A stretch of 64,000 nt of DNA, taken from Brevibacillus borstelensis. GTDB lineage: Bacteria; Bacillota; Bacilli; Brevibacillales; Brevibacillaceae. The position numbers and the translations under genes are program-made. This document shows positions 10,316 to 18,486 of the stretch, piece by piece (the first letter of the stretch is position 1; every line of letters begins with the position of its first letter). The notes under the pieces are model-generated. The model had not been told where the DNA came from. It searched no databases and saw only the letters and a list, made by a program, of their open reading frames with translations. The stretch covers positions 1 through 64,000 of the forward strand of contig NZ_RHHO01000009.1 of NCBI RefSeq assembly GCF_003710865.1, read 5' to 3'.

Positions 10316-10961
10316 CTAACGGGCCATTGCTGAAATACAGACTGCCCCTCCGGCAATCTGCTTCGCGCTTTTTGCTCCTGCTTGCTGCACAACCACTCTA
10401 TCCGGCTTTGCGGAACGGTGGCCGAACGGATTGTAGCCGATAACGACGAGCTTGTCATTGGCCGTCACCAGCAAGTGATAGTGGGAGCCGGGGCCTTCAA
10501 TCGCGTAATCATAGGTGGGAGATATGATTCGTGCCTGATCGCGGATGGCCTCACGCTCAAACGGCTTCCAATCATGCTCGAAGATGTGTCGATCGCGAGT
10601 AATCCGCAGCCTGCCGCTGATGGCCAGCACATCGTCCTCCTTTGCGTCACCCGCCCTCGCTTCGATCCGTTCCAGCTTTGCCGCATAGGGCGGCACCCGG
10701 TTTACGATGATTTCATGCACGCGTCCCTTTTCATCGAGCGCCCAGACGGATTCCGGCTCCATCGTGTACCGGACGAAATATTCCGGGGCCAATGCCTTCA
10801 GCCAAGTTTGCTGCGTTCACGGGCTTGAACGAGTCCAGAGGATCTCCTGCGCTACCCGGATTTTCCGTGTTCCCCATGTTTTCGTAATGGGCCGAATTCT
10901 CTGGCGGACATGAAGACATTTGTACCTGAATAGCCTCCTGCTGTCCGACAGCCTGCGACAT
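10316..10961 (-). pseudogene. Gene coupled to the amidase, interrupted by an apparent +1 frameshift
   Basis: The ATG at 10961 overlaps the amidase stop as TGATG, a classic translational-coupling arrangement. The frame runs MSQAVGQQEAIQVQ... to ...DSFKPVNAAN and then drifts into unlike sequence with a stop at 10731. From about 10810 a second frame (TWLKALAPEYFVRYTMEPES...) runs open to 10316. Removing one base of the AAA at 10807-10809 joins them into a 214-residue protein (VNAATWLKALAPEYF). The C-terminal part contains strand-like segments (GSHYHLLVTANDKLVVIGYNP) and ends in an AG-rich tail. No family recognised. Either a real mutation, a sequencing error, or two separate products, the second from a TTG at 10792. 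Confidence 0.6.
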
Positions 10962-12325
10962 CACGAACGCGTCTCTTGTTCGTAGGCGTATCCAAACTGG
11001 TAGAGCTTTGCTTCCTCTCCGTGCTTTCCGATCAGTTGAAACCCGATAGGCAAGCCATCCTTTGAAAATCCGCATGGCACAGACAAGCTTGGGTTGCCCG
11101 TAAAATTGGTCGGGGCTGTAAGCCGCAGCAGTGCCGGACGGACACCATCCTGATAATCGCCGATCATCACTGTTCGCTGACCAATGTCTGTCGGCAGAAT
11201 CGGCAGTGTCGGCGTCAGCAGGACGTCAACGCCGGCAAACACCTCGTTGTAGCTCGCCGTGAGCCTCCCGCGCCGCTGCTGTACCTGCACGTACTGATAG
11301 CCGCGCACTTCCTTGCTGTCCAACAGGCGCTCGCACACCTCCTGATCCAGATCGGCTGCGTAATCCCGCAAGGTTTTCTCGTGAACAGCCGAGGCTTCGG
11401 CCTGGACCGTAATGCGCTGTGCTTCGACCAGCTCATCCATCATCGACAGCTCAACCTCCCGCACCTCTGCTCCGAGTTCCCGGTAGACTTCCATCACCTG
11501 CTGAAGCGCCTGTACGATTTCCCCTTCCACATGCTGATAATACCAGCGCGGAACTCCGATGACCTTTCCCCGGATCGCTGTGCCGAGCAAACGGGCGTAG
11601 TCCTCCTCAGGCCAGGAGAGCGAATACGGGTCGTTGTGATCGTAGCCTGCCAAAAGGTTCAGCAGGCCGGCGTTATCCCTGACGCTTTGTGTCATCGGCC
11701 CTACGTGGTCAAGGGTGTAGCCCAGATCAAACGCGCCGTACTTGCTGACAAGGCCAAATGTCGGTTTCATCCCTACGATGCCGCATGCGGCAGCCGGTAT
11801 CCGCACCGAACCGCCCGTATCTGTTCCGAGTGCAGCATAGGCGAGATTGGCGGCTACAGCAGCCCCGGACCCGCTGCTGGACCCGCCGGTAATTTTCTGC
11901 GGATTGTGGGGATTGCGGGACGGACCGAAATGGGATTTGTCGCCGGTCGGGCCATAGGCGAATTCATGGGTGTTCGTCTTTCCGAGCACAATGGCCCCCG
12001 CTTCCTTCCATTTCCTCACGACCGTTGCGTCCTGTTCCGGGACGAACCGCTCGAACACTTTGGAGCCCAATGTCGTCCTCACCCCAGCGGTGAGAATCAT
12101 GTCTTTGACCGCGACAGGAATCCCGTGCCACATGCCCCGCCACTCGCCGCGCATAATGTCGGCTTCAGCCTGAGCCGCTTCCTTCCGCGCATCCTCGGCG
12201 CAGATCGTGATATACGCATTCAACTGATCGTTTTTCGATTCGATCGCTGCCAGCGTTTGCGCGACCAGTTCGACTGGCGAAACCTTTCTCTCGCGAACAG
12301 CTTCTGATAGTGCAAAAACATCCAT
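10961..12325 (-). CDS. Amidase-signature family hydrolase (GatA-like)
   Basis: 454-residue serine amidase that hydrolyses a C-N amide bond. The Ser-cisSer-Lys triad is visible: AVKDMILTAG (Lys), GGSSSGSGAAVAA (cis-Ser), and GTDTGGSVRIPAA (nucleophile Ser with the DTGGS motif). It lacks gatB/gatC neighbours, so it is a catabolic amidase rather than the tRNA amidotransferase. The ATG at 12325 is preferred because GGAGGGG lies 8 bases before it; the longer in-frame ATG at 12352 would encode its own binding site. It overlaps the next gene as TGATG. Being next to a peptide-uptake and peptidase locus, it may cleave the same imported compound (inference). Confidence 0.9.
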   Translation of the reverse strand: MDVFALSEAVRERKVSPVELVAQTLAAIESKNDQLNAYITICAEDARKEAAQAEADIMRGEWRGMWHGIPVAVKDMILTAGVRTTLGSKVFERFVPEQDATVVRKWKEAGAIVLGKTNTHEFAYGPTGDKSHFGPSRNPHNPQKITGGSSSGSGAAVAANLAYAALGTDTGGSVRIPAAACGIVGMKPTFGLVSKYGAFDLGYTLDHVGPMTQSVRDNAGLLNLLAGYDHNDPYSLSWPEEDYARLLGTAIRGKVIGVPRWYYQHVEGEIVQALQQVMEVYRELGAEVREVELSMMDELVEAQRITVQAEASAVHEKTLRDYAADLDQEVCERLLDSKEVRGYQYVQVQQRRGRLTASYNEVFAGVDVLLTPTLPILPTDIGQRTVMIGDYQDGVRPALLRLTAPTNFTGNPSLSVPCGFSKDGLPIGFQLIGKHGEEAKLYQFGYAYEQETRS

Positions 12326-12420
12326 GCGAGTACCCCTCCACTCCTTCTTCATGCCGGCTTGGCCTCGAAAATGCCTCTAGAAGAGACACAAGCATCACGC
12401 AGCATAGTTCTTTGACTTTC

Positions 12421-12449
12421 ATCATATACCTTTCAGAATATTTGGTCCA
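12421..12449 (-). promoter_or_regulatory. Candidate sigma-A promoter of the amidase operon
   Basis: On the minus strand TGGACC (12444-12449), 17 bases, TATGAT (12421-12426), about 96 bases upstream of the amidase ATG. The -35 matches 4 of 6 consensus bases. Confidence 0.45.
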
Positions 12450-12531
12450 TGCCATTCGCGTAGAGCGAAACCGGCATCCCTTTGGGCTCATCCTCGTATC
12501 TGCTGTCGGGCTGAATTTATTCTCAGCTTGA

Positions 12532-12565
12532 ACAAAAGGGCCGGTCCCCATAGGAGACCCGCCCT
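12532..12565 (-). terminator. Terminator after the transporter/peptidase operon
   Basis: On the minus strand GGGC-G-GGTC pairs with GACC-G-GCCC (one G-G mismatch), followed by TTTTGTT. It lies 166 bases past the stop at 12731 and upstream of the amidase promoter. Confidence 0.65.
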
Positions 12566-12730
12566 ATTCTTGCATCCGCTGTCCTGTCTTTGCTTGTGCG
12601 CCATGAAAAACCAGGCGTTTTGTCTTCTCCGTTACGACCTGTCTTCTATTAGTACCTTTCTCATCTTATCCGCTCTGTGCTCTTTGTTCCTGTCCTTTTT
12701 CCCTTTCTATCACTTTTTTTGCTTCTTCTG

Positions 12731-14089
12731 TCACTCCGTGATCTTTCCGTCCTGCCCTTGGCTCCCGCTCTTTCCTCTTCCCAATGCTTCCAGCTCTCCG
12801 GCATGCAAGGCACACAGGGCGTACGTCTGAATCGCGATCGCCATCACGCGCTCGTCGATGTCGAATTTTTCATTGTGATGCCCCGCCGCGAGAGTCGTCC
12901 CGATCACCAGGTAGGAAGCGAGGCCGCCGTTGTCCTGCACCCTTTGAAGCATGTAGGTGGCATCCTCGGAGCCGCCCGCTACGACGAAGTCGTGTACGGT
13001 GTGCACCTCCGCCAGCTTTTCCGCCTGCGAGCGGATAAACGGGATCAGCTCGCTGCTGGAGTCGCAGCTGTTGGCCATCCCGACGACCTCGATGCTTTCC
13101 TGGACGTCGTGCATCGCAGCGGCTCCTCTGATGATTTGCACTGCCCTTTCCAGCATGTATTCATTGATCTCGGAGGTAGCCCCGCGCGTCTCCACCTTGA
13201 GGAAAGCCGAGCCGGGCACGACGTTTCTCCCGCTTCCCGCCTGCAGGACGCCCACATTGATCCGGGACGAGCCCTGCGAATGCCGGGAAATGCTGTGCAG
13301 ATTGAGAGCCGCCGAAGCTGCCGCGAGCAGCGCGTTTTTTCCGTCCTCGGGATGGCCGCCGGCGTGGGAGGAATACCCTTTGTAGGTGACATCGAGCTTG
13401 GTCGTCGCCAAATAGCCTCTCGCTCCGCAGACGATCTCACCCAATGGCACGCCGCTGCCGATATGGCCGGAAAAGAAAAAGTCGACGTCGTCCAACACGC
13501 CCGCCTCGACCATTGCCTTGGCTCCGCGCACCCCTTCCTCGGCTGGCTGGAAGACAATTTTGATCCGTCCGTTCAGCTCTTCCTTCATCGCCATCAGTAC
13601 TTGAGCGAGGCCAAGACCGATGGTGGTGTGGGCGTCGTGGCCGCAGGCGTGCATCATGCCGGGATTGACCGAGACGTAGCCGTTTGCGGCCGGGAGATGA
13701 TCCGCCTCCTCCGACTCCTGAATGTCCAGCGCATCCATGTCAACGCGAAAGCCGACCGTCGGACCCGGGCGCCCCGTATCGAGAATGCCGACGACTCCTG
13801 TAAAGCCGCCGGAAAAATAGGGCAGCCACTCTTGTTCCGCCCCTTGCTCTACTGCCCGTTTTTCCTGCTGCGCCAAAAACGCCGCTGACGGGACGCCCAT
13901 CCGCGCTTCATCACGGACCACTTCCTTACCCGCCCGGACCTCATAGCCCCATTCCTTCAGCTTGGCGGCCACCTTGGAGGCCGTGCGGAATTCCACCCAG
14001 CCGGATTCGGCGTACTTGTGAAAATCACGCCGCCACGCCGTCCATTCCGGGGTCAGGCTCTCCACCAACTGTTTCATCTGCTGATTCAT
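12731..14089 (-). CDS. M20-family amidohydrolase, AbgA-like (p-aminobenzoyl-glutamate hydrolase subunit A family)
   Basis: 452-residue metallohydrolase. Seen: AWRRDFHKYAESGWVEFRTAS near the N-terminus, GFRVDMDALD, the metal-binding MMHACGHDAHTTIGLGLA, and FQPAEEGVRGAKAMVEAGV with the catalytic/metal Glu pair. Then come the lid domain (YSSHAGGHPEDGKNALLAAA) and the C-terminal GTTLAAGHHNEKFD. From memory, this pattern resembles E. coli AbgA more than hippurate or carboxypeptidase M20 enzymes. AbgA normally needs AbgB, which is absent here. The true substrate is probably an N-acyl amino acid or amide-linked glutamate-like compound (inference). The ATG at 14089 follows GAGGAG. A terminator-like hairpin separates it from the upstream ATPase gene. 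Confidence 0.88.
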   Translation of the reverse strand: MNQQMKQLVESLTPEWTAWRRDFHKYAESGWVEFRTASKVAAKLKEWGYEVRAGKEVVRDEARMGVPSAAFLAQQEKRAVEQGAEQEWLPYFSGGFTGVVGILDTGRPGPTVGFRVDMDALDIQESEEADHLPAANGYVSVNPGMMHACGHDAHTTIGLGLAQVLMAMKEELNGRIKIVFQPAEEGVRGAKAMVEAGVLDDVDFFFSGHIGSGVPLGEIVCGARGYLATTKLDVTYKGYSSHAGGHPEDGKNALLAAASAALNLHSISRHSQGSSRINVGVLQAGSGRNVVPGSAFLKVETRGATSEINEYMLERAVQIIRGAAAMHDVQESIEVVGMANSCDSSSELIPFIRSQAEKLAEVHTVHDFVVAGGSEDATYMLQRVQDNGGLASYLVIGTTLAAGHHNEKFDIDERVMAIAIQTYALCALHAGELEALGRGKSGSQGQDGKITE

Positions 14090-14127
14090 GTGCGTCTCCT
14101 CTTTTCTGATCATGATGCTTGCCTGCG

Positions 14128-14169
14128 AAAAAGGCAGCGGCCTCTCCAGAGAGATGACGGCTGCCTTTT
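14128..14169 (-). terminator. Internal terminator or attenuator between ATPase and AbgA-like genes
   Basis: AAAAGGCAGC (14129-14138) pairs with GCTGCCTTTT (14160-14169), with a small CTCT/AGAG hairpin in the loop. On the minus strand it ends in GCTGCCTTTTTCGC. It would reduce expression of the last gene relative to the transporter. Confidence 0.65.
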
Positions 14170-14184
14170 GAGATGAAAATGTTG

Positions 14185-15153
14185 TTACTGCTCGAACAGA
14201 TGGCAGGCGACGTGACGTCCGGGCGACACCTCGCGCCATTCCGGCACAGCCTGGCGGCAGCTGTCCATAACGTATGGACAGCGCGTATGGAAGGTGCAGC
14301 CGGTCGGCGGCGATTGCGGATTGGGCACGTCGCCTGTCAGCACGATTCGCTCCCGTGCCGCCTCCGGGTCAGGGACCGGGACAGCAGACATCAGCGCTTT
14401 CGTATACGGATGCAGCGGCTCGGCGAACATCTCGGCCGTCGGCGCCATTTCCACCATTCTGCCCAGGTACATGACGCCTACCCGGTCGCAGATGAACTTC
14501 ACCACAGACAAATCGTGGGAAATAAACATATATGTCAGCGAAAACTGGCTTTGCAAGTCCTGCATCAGGTTGAGCACTTGGGCCTGGATGGACACGTCGA
14601 GCGCCGATACCGGCTCGTCGCAGACCACGAATTTGGGCCGGAGCGCGAGTGCCCGGGCGATCCCGATCCGCTGCCGCTGTCCGCCCGAGAACTCGTGGGG
14701 GAAACGGCTCGCATGATACGGGGCCAGGCCTACTACGCTCATCAGCTCGGCGATCCGGTCCTTGATCTCCGCCTCGGACAGCTTCAGGTGGGTGCGGAGC
14801 GGCTCTTCCAGCGTCCGCTGAACCGTCCACCGCGGGTCCAGCGAGGCGTACGGGTCTTGAAACACGATCTGCATGTTGGTGCGGAATTTCCGCATCTCGT
14901 CTGGCGGCAGCTTGCGAATGTCCTGGCCGTCAAACAGCACTTCACCCGCAGTCGGCTCGATCAGACGAAGAATCGCCCGGCCTGTCGTCGATTTTCCGCA
15001 GCCCGATTCGCCCACGATCCCGAGCGTCTCTCCCGGCTGGATGGAGAAGGAAACGCCGTCCACCGCTTTGACTGCGCCTACCTGCTTGCCAAACAGACCT
15101 TTTTTGATCGGGTAGTGCTTTTTTAGATCCTTTACTTCCAACAGCGGCTTCAC
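14185..15153 (-). CDS. Peptide ABC transporter ATP-binding protein, DppF/OppF type
   Basis: 322-residue ATPase on the cytoplasmic face of the importer. Walker [15 protein letters not shown] near residue 50, Q-loop region [12 protein letters not shown], signature [15 protein letters not shown] near 160, and Walker [13 protein letters not shown]. The C-terminal oligopeptide/dipeptide transporter domain has the Cys-rich iron-sulphur-like pattern ([15 protein letters not shown]). The start is GTG at 15153, overlapping the stop of the preceding ATPase as GTGA, with GAGGAGG upstream. Confidence 0.93.
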   Translation of the reverse strand: MKPLLEVKDLKKHYPIKKGLFGKQVGAVKAVDGVSFSIQPGETLGIVGESGCGKSTTGRAILRLIEPTAGEVLFDGQDIRKLPPDEMRKFRTNMQIVFQDPYASLDPRWTVQRTLEEPLRTHLKLSEAEIKDRIAELMSVVGLAPYHASRFPHEFSGGQRQRIGIARALALRPKFVVCDEPVSALDVSIQAQVLNLMQDLQSQFSLTYMFISHDLSVVKFICDRVGVMYLGRMVEMAPTAEMFAEPLHPYTKALMSAVPVPDPEAARERIVLTGDVPNPQSPPTGCTFHTRCPYVMDSCRQAVPEWREVSPGRHVACHLFEQ

Positions 15154-16127
15154 GCTTCCACCTCCTCATACAACAGGCAACGGCATTTATGCCCGGCCTC
15201 TACTTCCAGCAGCTCCGGTTTGACGCGGTCGCAAGCGTCGATCCGGAACGAGCACCGCGGGGCAAACCGGCAGCCCGGCGGCATTTCCAGCGGATTGGGC
15301 ACGTTCCCCGGGATCGACTGCAGGCGCGTCTGATCGCCCGCAAGCTGCGGCAAGGACGCCATCAGCCCTTTGGTGTACGGATGCTTGGGGTCGCGAAACA
15401 GCGTCTTTACATCCGTCTCCTCGACGACCTGTCCCGCGTACATGACGACGACACGGTCGCACATTTCGGCCACGACACCGAGATCGTGCGTAATCATCAG
15501 GATCGCTGTCCCTTCTGTCTTTTGCAAATCCCGCATCAGATCGAGAATTTGCGCCTGGATCGTCACGTCGAGAGCCGTCGTCGATTCGTCGGCGATCAAC
15601 AACTGCGGATTGCAGGCCATCGCCATCGCGATCATGACGCGCTGCCTCATTCCGCCGGAGAGCTGGTGCGGATATTCGTCCGCGATCTGCTCCGGGCGGG
15701 GAATCCCCACTTTTCTCAGCATCTCGATCGAATGCTCCCATGCCGCCTTTTTTCCGAGCTTCAGGTGGAAGCGGACTGCCTCCGAGATTTGGTGTCCGAT
15801 CTTGAACACGGGATTGAGCGAGGTCATCGGCTCCTGAAAAATCATCGCCAGCCGGTTCCCGCGAATCTTGCGCATTTCCGCATCCGAGAGGGACGGCAGG
15901 CTCTTTCCTTCAAACCGGATGTCCCCCGAGGCGATGCGGCTTTGTCCTTTGGGCAAAAGCCCGATGATCGACAGCGATGTCACGCTTTTTCCGCAGCCGG
16001 ATTCGCCCACGACGCCCAGCGTTTCGCCTTTGTGCAAGACCAGATCGACCCCGTCCACCGCCCGAACCACGCCCGCATGGGTCACAAATTCTGTTTGTAA
16101 GCCGGTGATCGAAAGCAGTGGTTGCAT
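15150..16127 (-). CDS. Peptide ABC transporter ATP-binding protein, DppD/OppD type
   Basis: 325 residues. Walker [27 protein letters not shown], signature [15 protein letters not shown], Walker [14 protein letters not shown]-loop MITHDLG, and the C-terminal [15 protein letters not shown] cluster typical of oligopeptide/dipeptide ATPases. It pairs with the following ATPase (4-base overlap). It is separated by 19 bases from the DUF1177 gene upstream, so a non-transport gene sits inside the transporter operon. Confidence 0.93.
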   Translation of the reverse strand: MQPLLSITGLQTEFVTHAGVVRAVDGVDLVLHKGETLGVVGESGCGKSVTSLSIIGLLPKGQSRIASGDIRFEGKSLPSLSDAEMRKIRGNRLAMIFQEPMTSLNPVFKIGHQISEAVRFHLKLGKKAAWEHSIEMLRKVGIPRPEQIADEYPHQLSGGMRQRVMIAMAMACNPQLLIADESTTALDVTIQAQILDLMRDLQKTEGTAILMITHDLGVVAEMCDRVVVMYAGQVVEETDVKTLFRDPKHPYTKGLMASLPQLAGDQTRLQSIPGNVPNPLEMPPGCRFAPRCSFRIDACDRVKPELLEVEAGHKCRCLLYEEVEA

Positions 16128-16146
16128 AACGAGTCGCCTCTCTTTC

Positions 16147-17088
16147 CTAATTCTTTGAAACGCCGCCCAGTGTTTGCAGGTGCTTCATCGAGCCGTACAG
16201 CTCCTGGATGCGGGCGAACTCCTCCTCGGAGTGGAACGAGCATTTGCCCCTGCCGTACTGCTTGGCCGTCTCAACGGCGAAACGGGCCGCAAGCGCGATG
16301 TCGACCTCGTGCGAAGCGCCTGTCGCGCAGCCGGGAACTGTCGAAGCTGCCGTGACGGCTACGCCGACCACAGGAGCCGAGGTGGCCACGGCTGGCTGCA
16401 AAATGCTGTTGATGTGGTACAGGCCGTTGCCGTACGGAGTAATGTCCTGCGTCGTGACAGCAAAGGTGACGGCTGGCTGCCCGGTTACGGTCTGAAGAAT
16501 TTCAACCAGATCCTCGCTGATCCGCAGTACATACCCCTCGCGCACGGTCGGAGAAATGGCGATGCCTTTGTGGTTGATGACGCGGTTACCTTTCGTCGTA
16601 TCAATGGAGAGAATCGCCTCCATTTCCGGCGATACCTCGTACTTGTTCATGGTCAAAATGTCTGTCGGCGAATCCATAAACGGAACGGGATCATGCGGTC
16701 TTGTCGGCGCATCGGGGCAAATGTGGGTGGCGATGATGACATCCCCGTCCAAGGTGTCGCCCTTTGCCTGCATTTCGATCAGCTTGGCGGCAGCGGCGAT
16801 GGCTGCAGCCGCACCGTCGCCATCGGATACGAAGCCGATTTGTTCAGGCCGGGCACCGATGCCGCCGAGACGGCCGATGATTCCGAGAGTGGGACTTTGT
16901 CCGCCGTTTGTCCGTCCGGTCTTCCCCGGGATTTTGATCTGAATGAAGTCGGTGGAGCCTTTCGGGGAAGAAACCGTTTCGACGTGAATCGCTGCCGCTC
17001 CCTTGCCTTGCAAGTACGCCTCCACCTTTTTTCCGTTTACTGTCGCGTCATCGAGCAAATCTACTACTTCCAATACTTGTTTTAACAA
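16147..17088 (-). CDS. DUF1177 family protein
   Basis: 313 residues, cytoplasmic. Recognised as DUF1177 from its overall sequence (LEVVDLLDDATVNGKKVEAYL start, THICPDAPTRPHDPVPFMDSP, HEVDIALAARFAVETAKQYG). No catalytic role is established for the family. The conserved THICPDAP and SIDTTKGNRVINHKG segments contain His, Cys and Asp residues that could bind metal (inference). It starts at TTG 17088 after AAAGGAGGG. It lies between an ArgE/DapE-type M20 gene and the two ATPase genes, all tightly spaced, implying a role in processing the imported substrate. Confidence 0.88.
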   Translation of the reverse strand: MLKQVLEVVDLLDDATVNGKKVEAYLQGKGAAAIHVETVSSPKGSTDFIQIKIPGKTGRTNGGQSPTLGIIGRLGGIGARPEQIGFVSDGDGAAAAIAAAAKLIEMQAKGDTLDGDVIIATHICPDAPTRPHDPVPFMDSPTDILTMNKYEVSPEMEAILSIDTTKGNRVINHKGIAISPTVREGYVLRISEDLVEILQTVTGQPAVTFAVTTQDITPYGNGLYHINSILQPAVATSAPVVGVAVTAASTVPGCATGASHEVDIALAARFAVETAKQYGRGKCSFHSEEEFARIQELYGSMKHLQTLGGVSKN

Positions 17089-17103
17089 GGCAGTACCCTC
17101 CTT

Positions 17104-18375
17104 TTACTTGTTGGCATTTGTGGTGCCGAGATATTTCAAGGCGGTCAGCGCGTATACCTTTGCCGCCTGGATCACTTGATCGACCGGCACGCGCTCGTTG
17201 AACGAGTGGATGCCAGCAAGCTCGGAAGGACCGTATTGCAGCACCGGAATTCCGTGCTTTCTGAAGTGGCGAGCGTCGCTTGACGCCCATTGCAGCACGC
17301 CGTACGCTTCCTTTTGGCTCACGTCCGTAATGCTTTCCACCAGCAGGCGGACGATGTCTTCGGAATCCGATGTCCAGTTGGCGTTGCCCTGGAATCCAAA
17401 CGGCTTCAGCTCCACATCGATTCCCTCTTCCAAGAGCAGCCGCTTCGCTTCGGCGAGCACGTCCCGATAGTCGAGGCCAAACGGCACCCGCGTATCCACC
17501 TGCACGGTGCAGCGGTCAGCCACCACATTTACCTTCGTCCCGCCGCTGATCGTGCCGATGTTGATCGTCACGTGGTCATGCACGGCGCTGACGTCCTTGC
17601 CGGGATTGCGCACGAGTGCAAACTCTTTGGAAATGTTGATGATGTCCTGTACCTCTGCCGGAATGTCCGGCTTCAGCTCCCACAGCTTTTGCAGGGCCTG
17701 GATCGCCCGGGCCGCCTTCAGGATGGCGCTCTCGCCGTTGAGCGGAGCGAGACTGCCGTGACCGGGGGTGCCTTCAACCGTAAATTCAAACCAGCAGCTG
17801 CCCTTTTGCCCGATGGTCGGGTTTTGCGGATGGGATGGCTCCGCGATCACCGCTGCTGTTCCCGTGATCAGACCGCGATCGAGCACCCAGGGCACACCGA
17901 GATCGCCGCCGGTCTCCTCGTCAGGGACAATAAAGAGAGACAAATTCCCCGCCAGCGGAACGCCCAGCCGGGCAAACAAGCCCGTGACGAAGATCAATCC
18001 GGCAAGACCGCCCTTCATATCGGTTGCGCCGCGTCCGTGAATAAAGCCGTCCTTCACCAGGCCGCTGTACGGGGGTACGTCCCACCGGGAGAGGTCGCCA
18101 GCCGGCACTACATCCGTGTGGCCGCAATACAAAAGATGGCGGTCAGGCGACGGGCTGCCGATGGTGGAGATCAGGTTCCACATCGTTTCCCCGGATTCGT
18201 GGATCGCGGTGTCGATCCCTTCCTGCTTCAAATAGTCGATGATGAACTTGCTGATCGGCCGGGAATCTCCCGGCGGGTTTTCGCTGGGAAACTGAATCAG
18301 CCTGGAGCAAAGCTCAATCAGCTCGTCTTGTCGCTTGTCAATTTCTTCGATAACCAATCGATTCCAATCAGTCAT
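17104..18375 (-). CDS. M20-family deacylase/peptidase, ArgE/DapE type
   Basis: 423-residue zinc hydrolase of the acetylornithine deacetylase / succinyl-diaminopimelate desuccinylase group. Metal site residues seen: LLYCGHTDVVPAGD, GRGATDMKGGLAGLIF, PDEETGGDLG, and a late His in GIHSFNERVP. The dimerisation/lid domain begins with GTPGHGSLAPLNGESAI. The ATG at 18375 with AAAAGGGG is preferred over an in-frame ATG six codons upstream. Position in the transporter operon suggests it removes an acyl or amino-acid group from the imported compound rather than acting in arginine or lysine synthesis. Confidence 0.9.
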   Translation of the reverse strand: MTDWNRLVIEEIDKRQDELIELCSRLIQFPSENPPGDSRPISKFIIDYLKQEGIDTAIHESGETMWNLISTIGSPSPDRHLLYCGHTDVVPAGDLSRWDVPPYSGLVKDGFIHGRGATDMKGGLAGLIFVTGLFARLGVPLAGNLSLFIVPDEETGGDLGVPWVLDRGLITGTAAVIAEPSHPQNPTIGQKGSCWFEFTVEGTPGHGSLAPLNGESAILKAARAIQALQKLWELKPDIPAEVQDIINISKEFALVRNPGKDVSAVHDHVTINIGTISGGTKVNVVADRCTVQVDTRVPFGLDYRDVLAEAKRLLLEEGIDVELKPFGFQGNANWTSDSEDIVRLLVESITDVSQKEAYGVLQWASSDARHFRKHGIPVLQYGPSELAGIHSFNERVPVDQVIQAAKVYALTALKYLGTTNANK

Positions 18376-18454
18376 TGGTGCACCCCTTTTCACGGCAATA
18401 AGTAGATGTGATGGCCCATCGGCGAAAGGAAACTGCCAGGTACGGAAAGTGAGT

Positions 18455-18478
18455 GCCCCCGTTGTGCGAACCGGGGGC
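18455..18478 (-). other. Intercistronic hairpin after the binding-protein gene
   Basis: GCCCCCG/CGGGGGC 7-bp GC-only stem with a 10-base loop and no T-run. Such hairpins often stabilise the binding-protein part of an ABC operon mRNA. It lies between the substrate-binding-protein gene and the M20 gene. Confidence 0.55.
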
Positions 18479-18486
18479 TGTTGTCT

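Larger units (their letters stand above)
12326..12730. other. 405-base intergenic region
   Basis: It contains the candidate amidase promoter (12421-12449) and a terminator (12532-12565) closing the long transporter/peptidase operon. The stretch next to the gene ending at 12731 is strongly pyrimidine-rich on plus (purine-rich on minus). I see no convincing gene. Confidence 0.5.
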
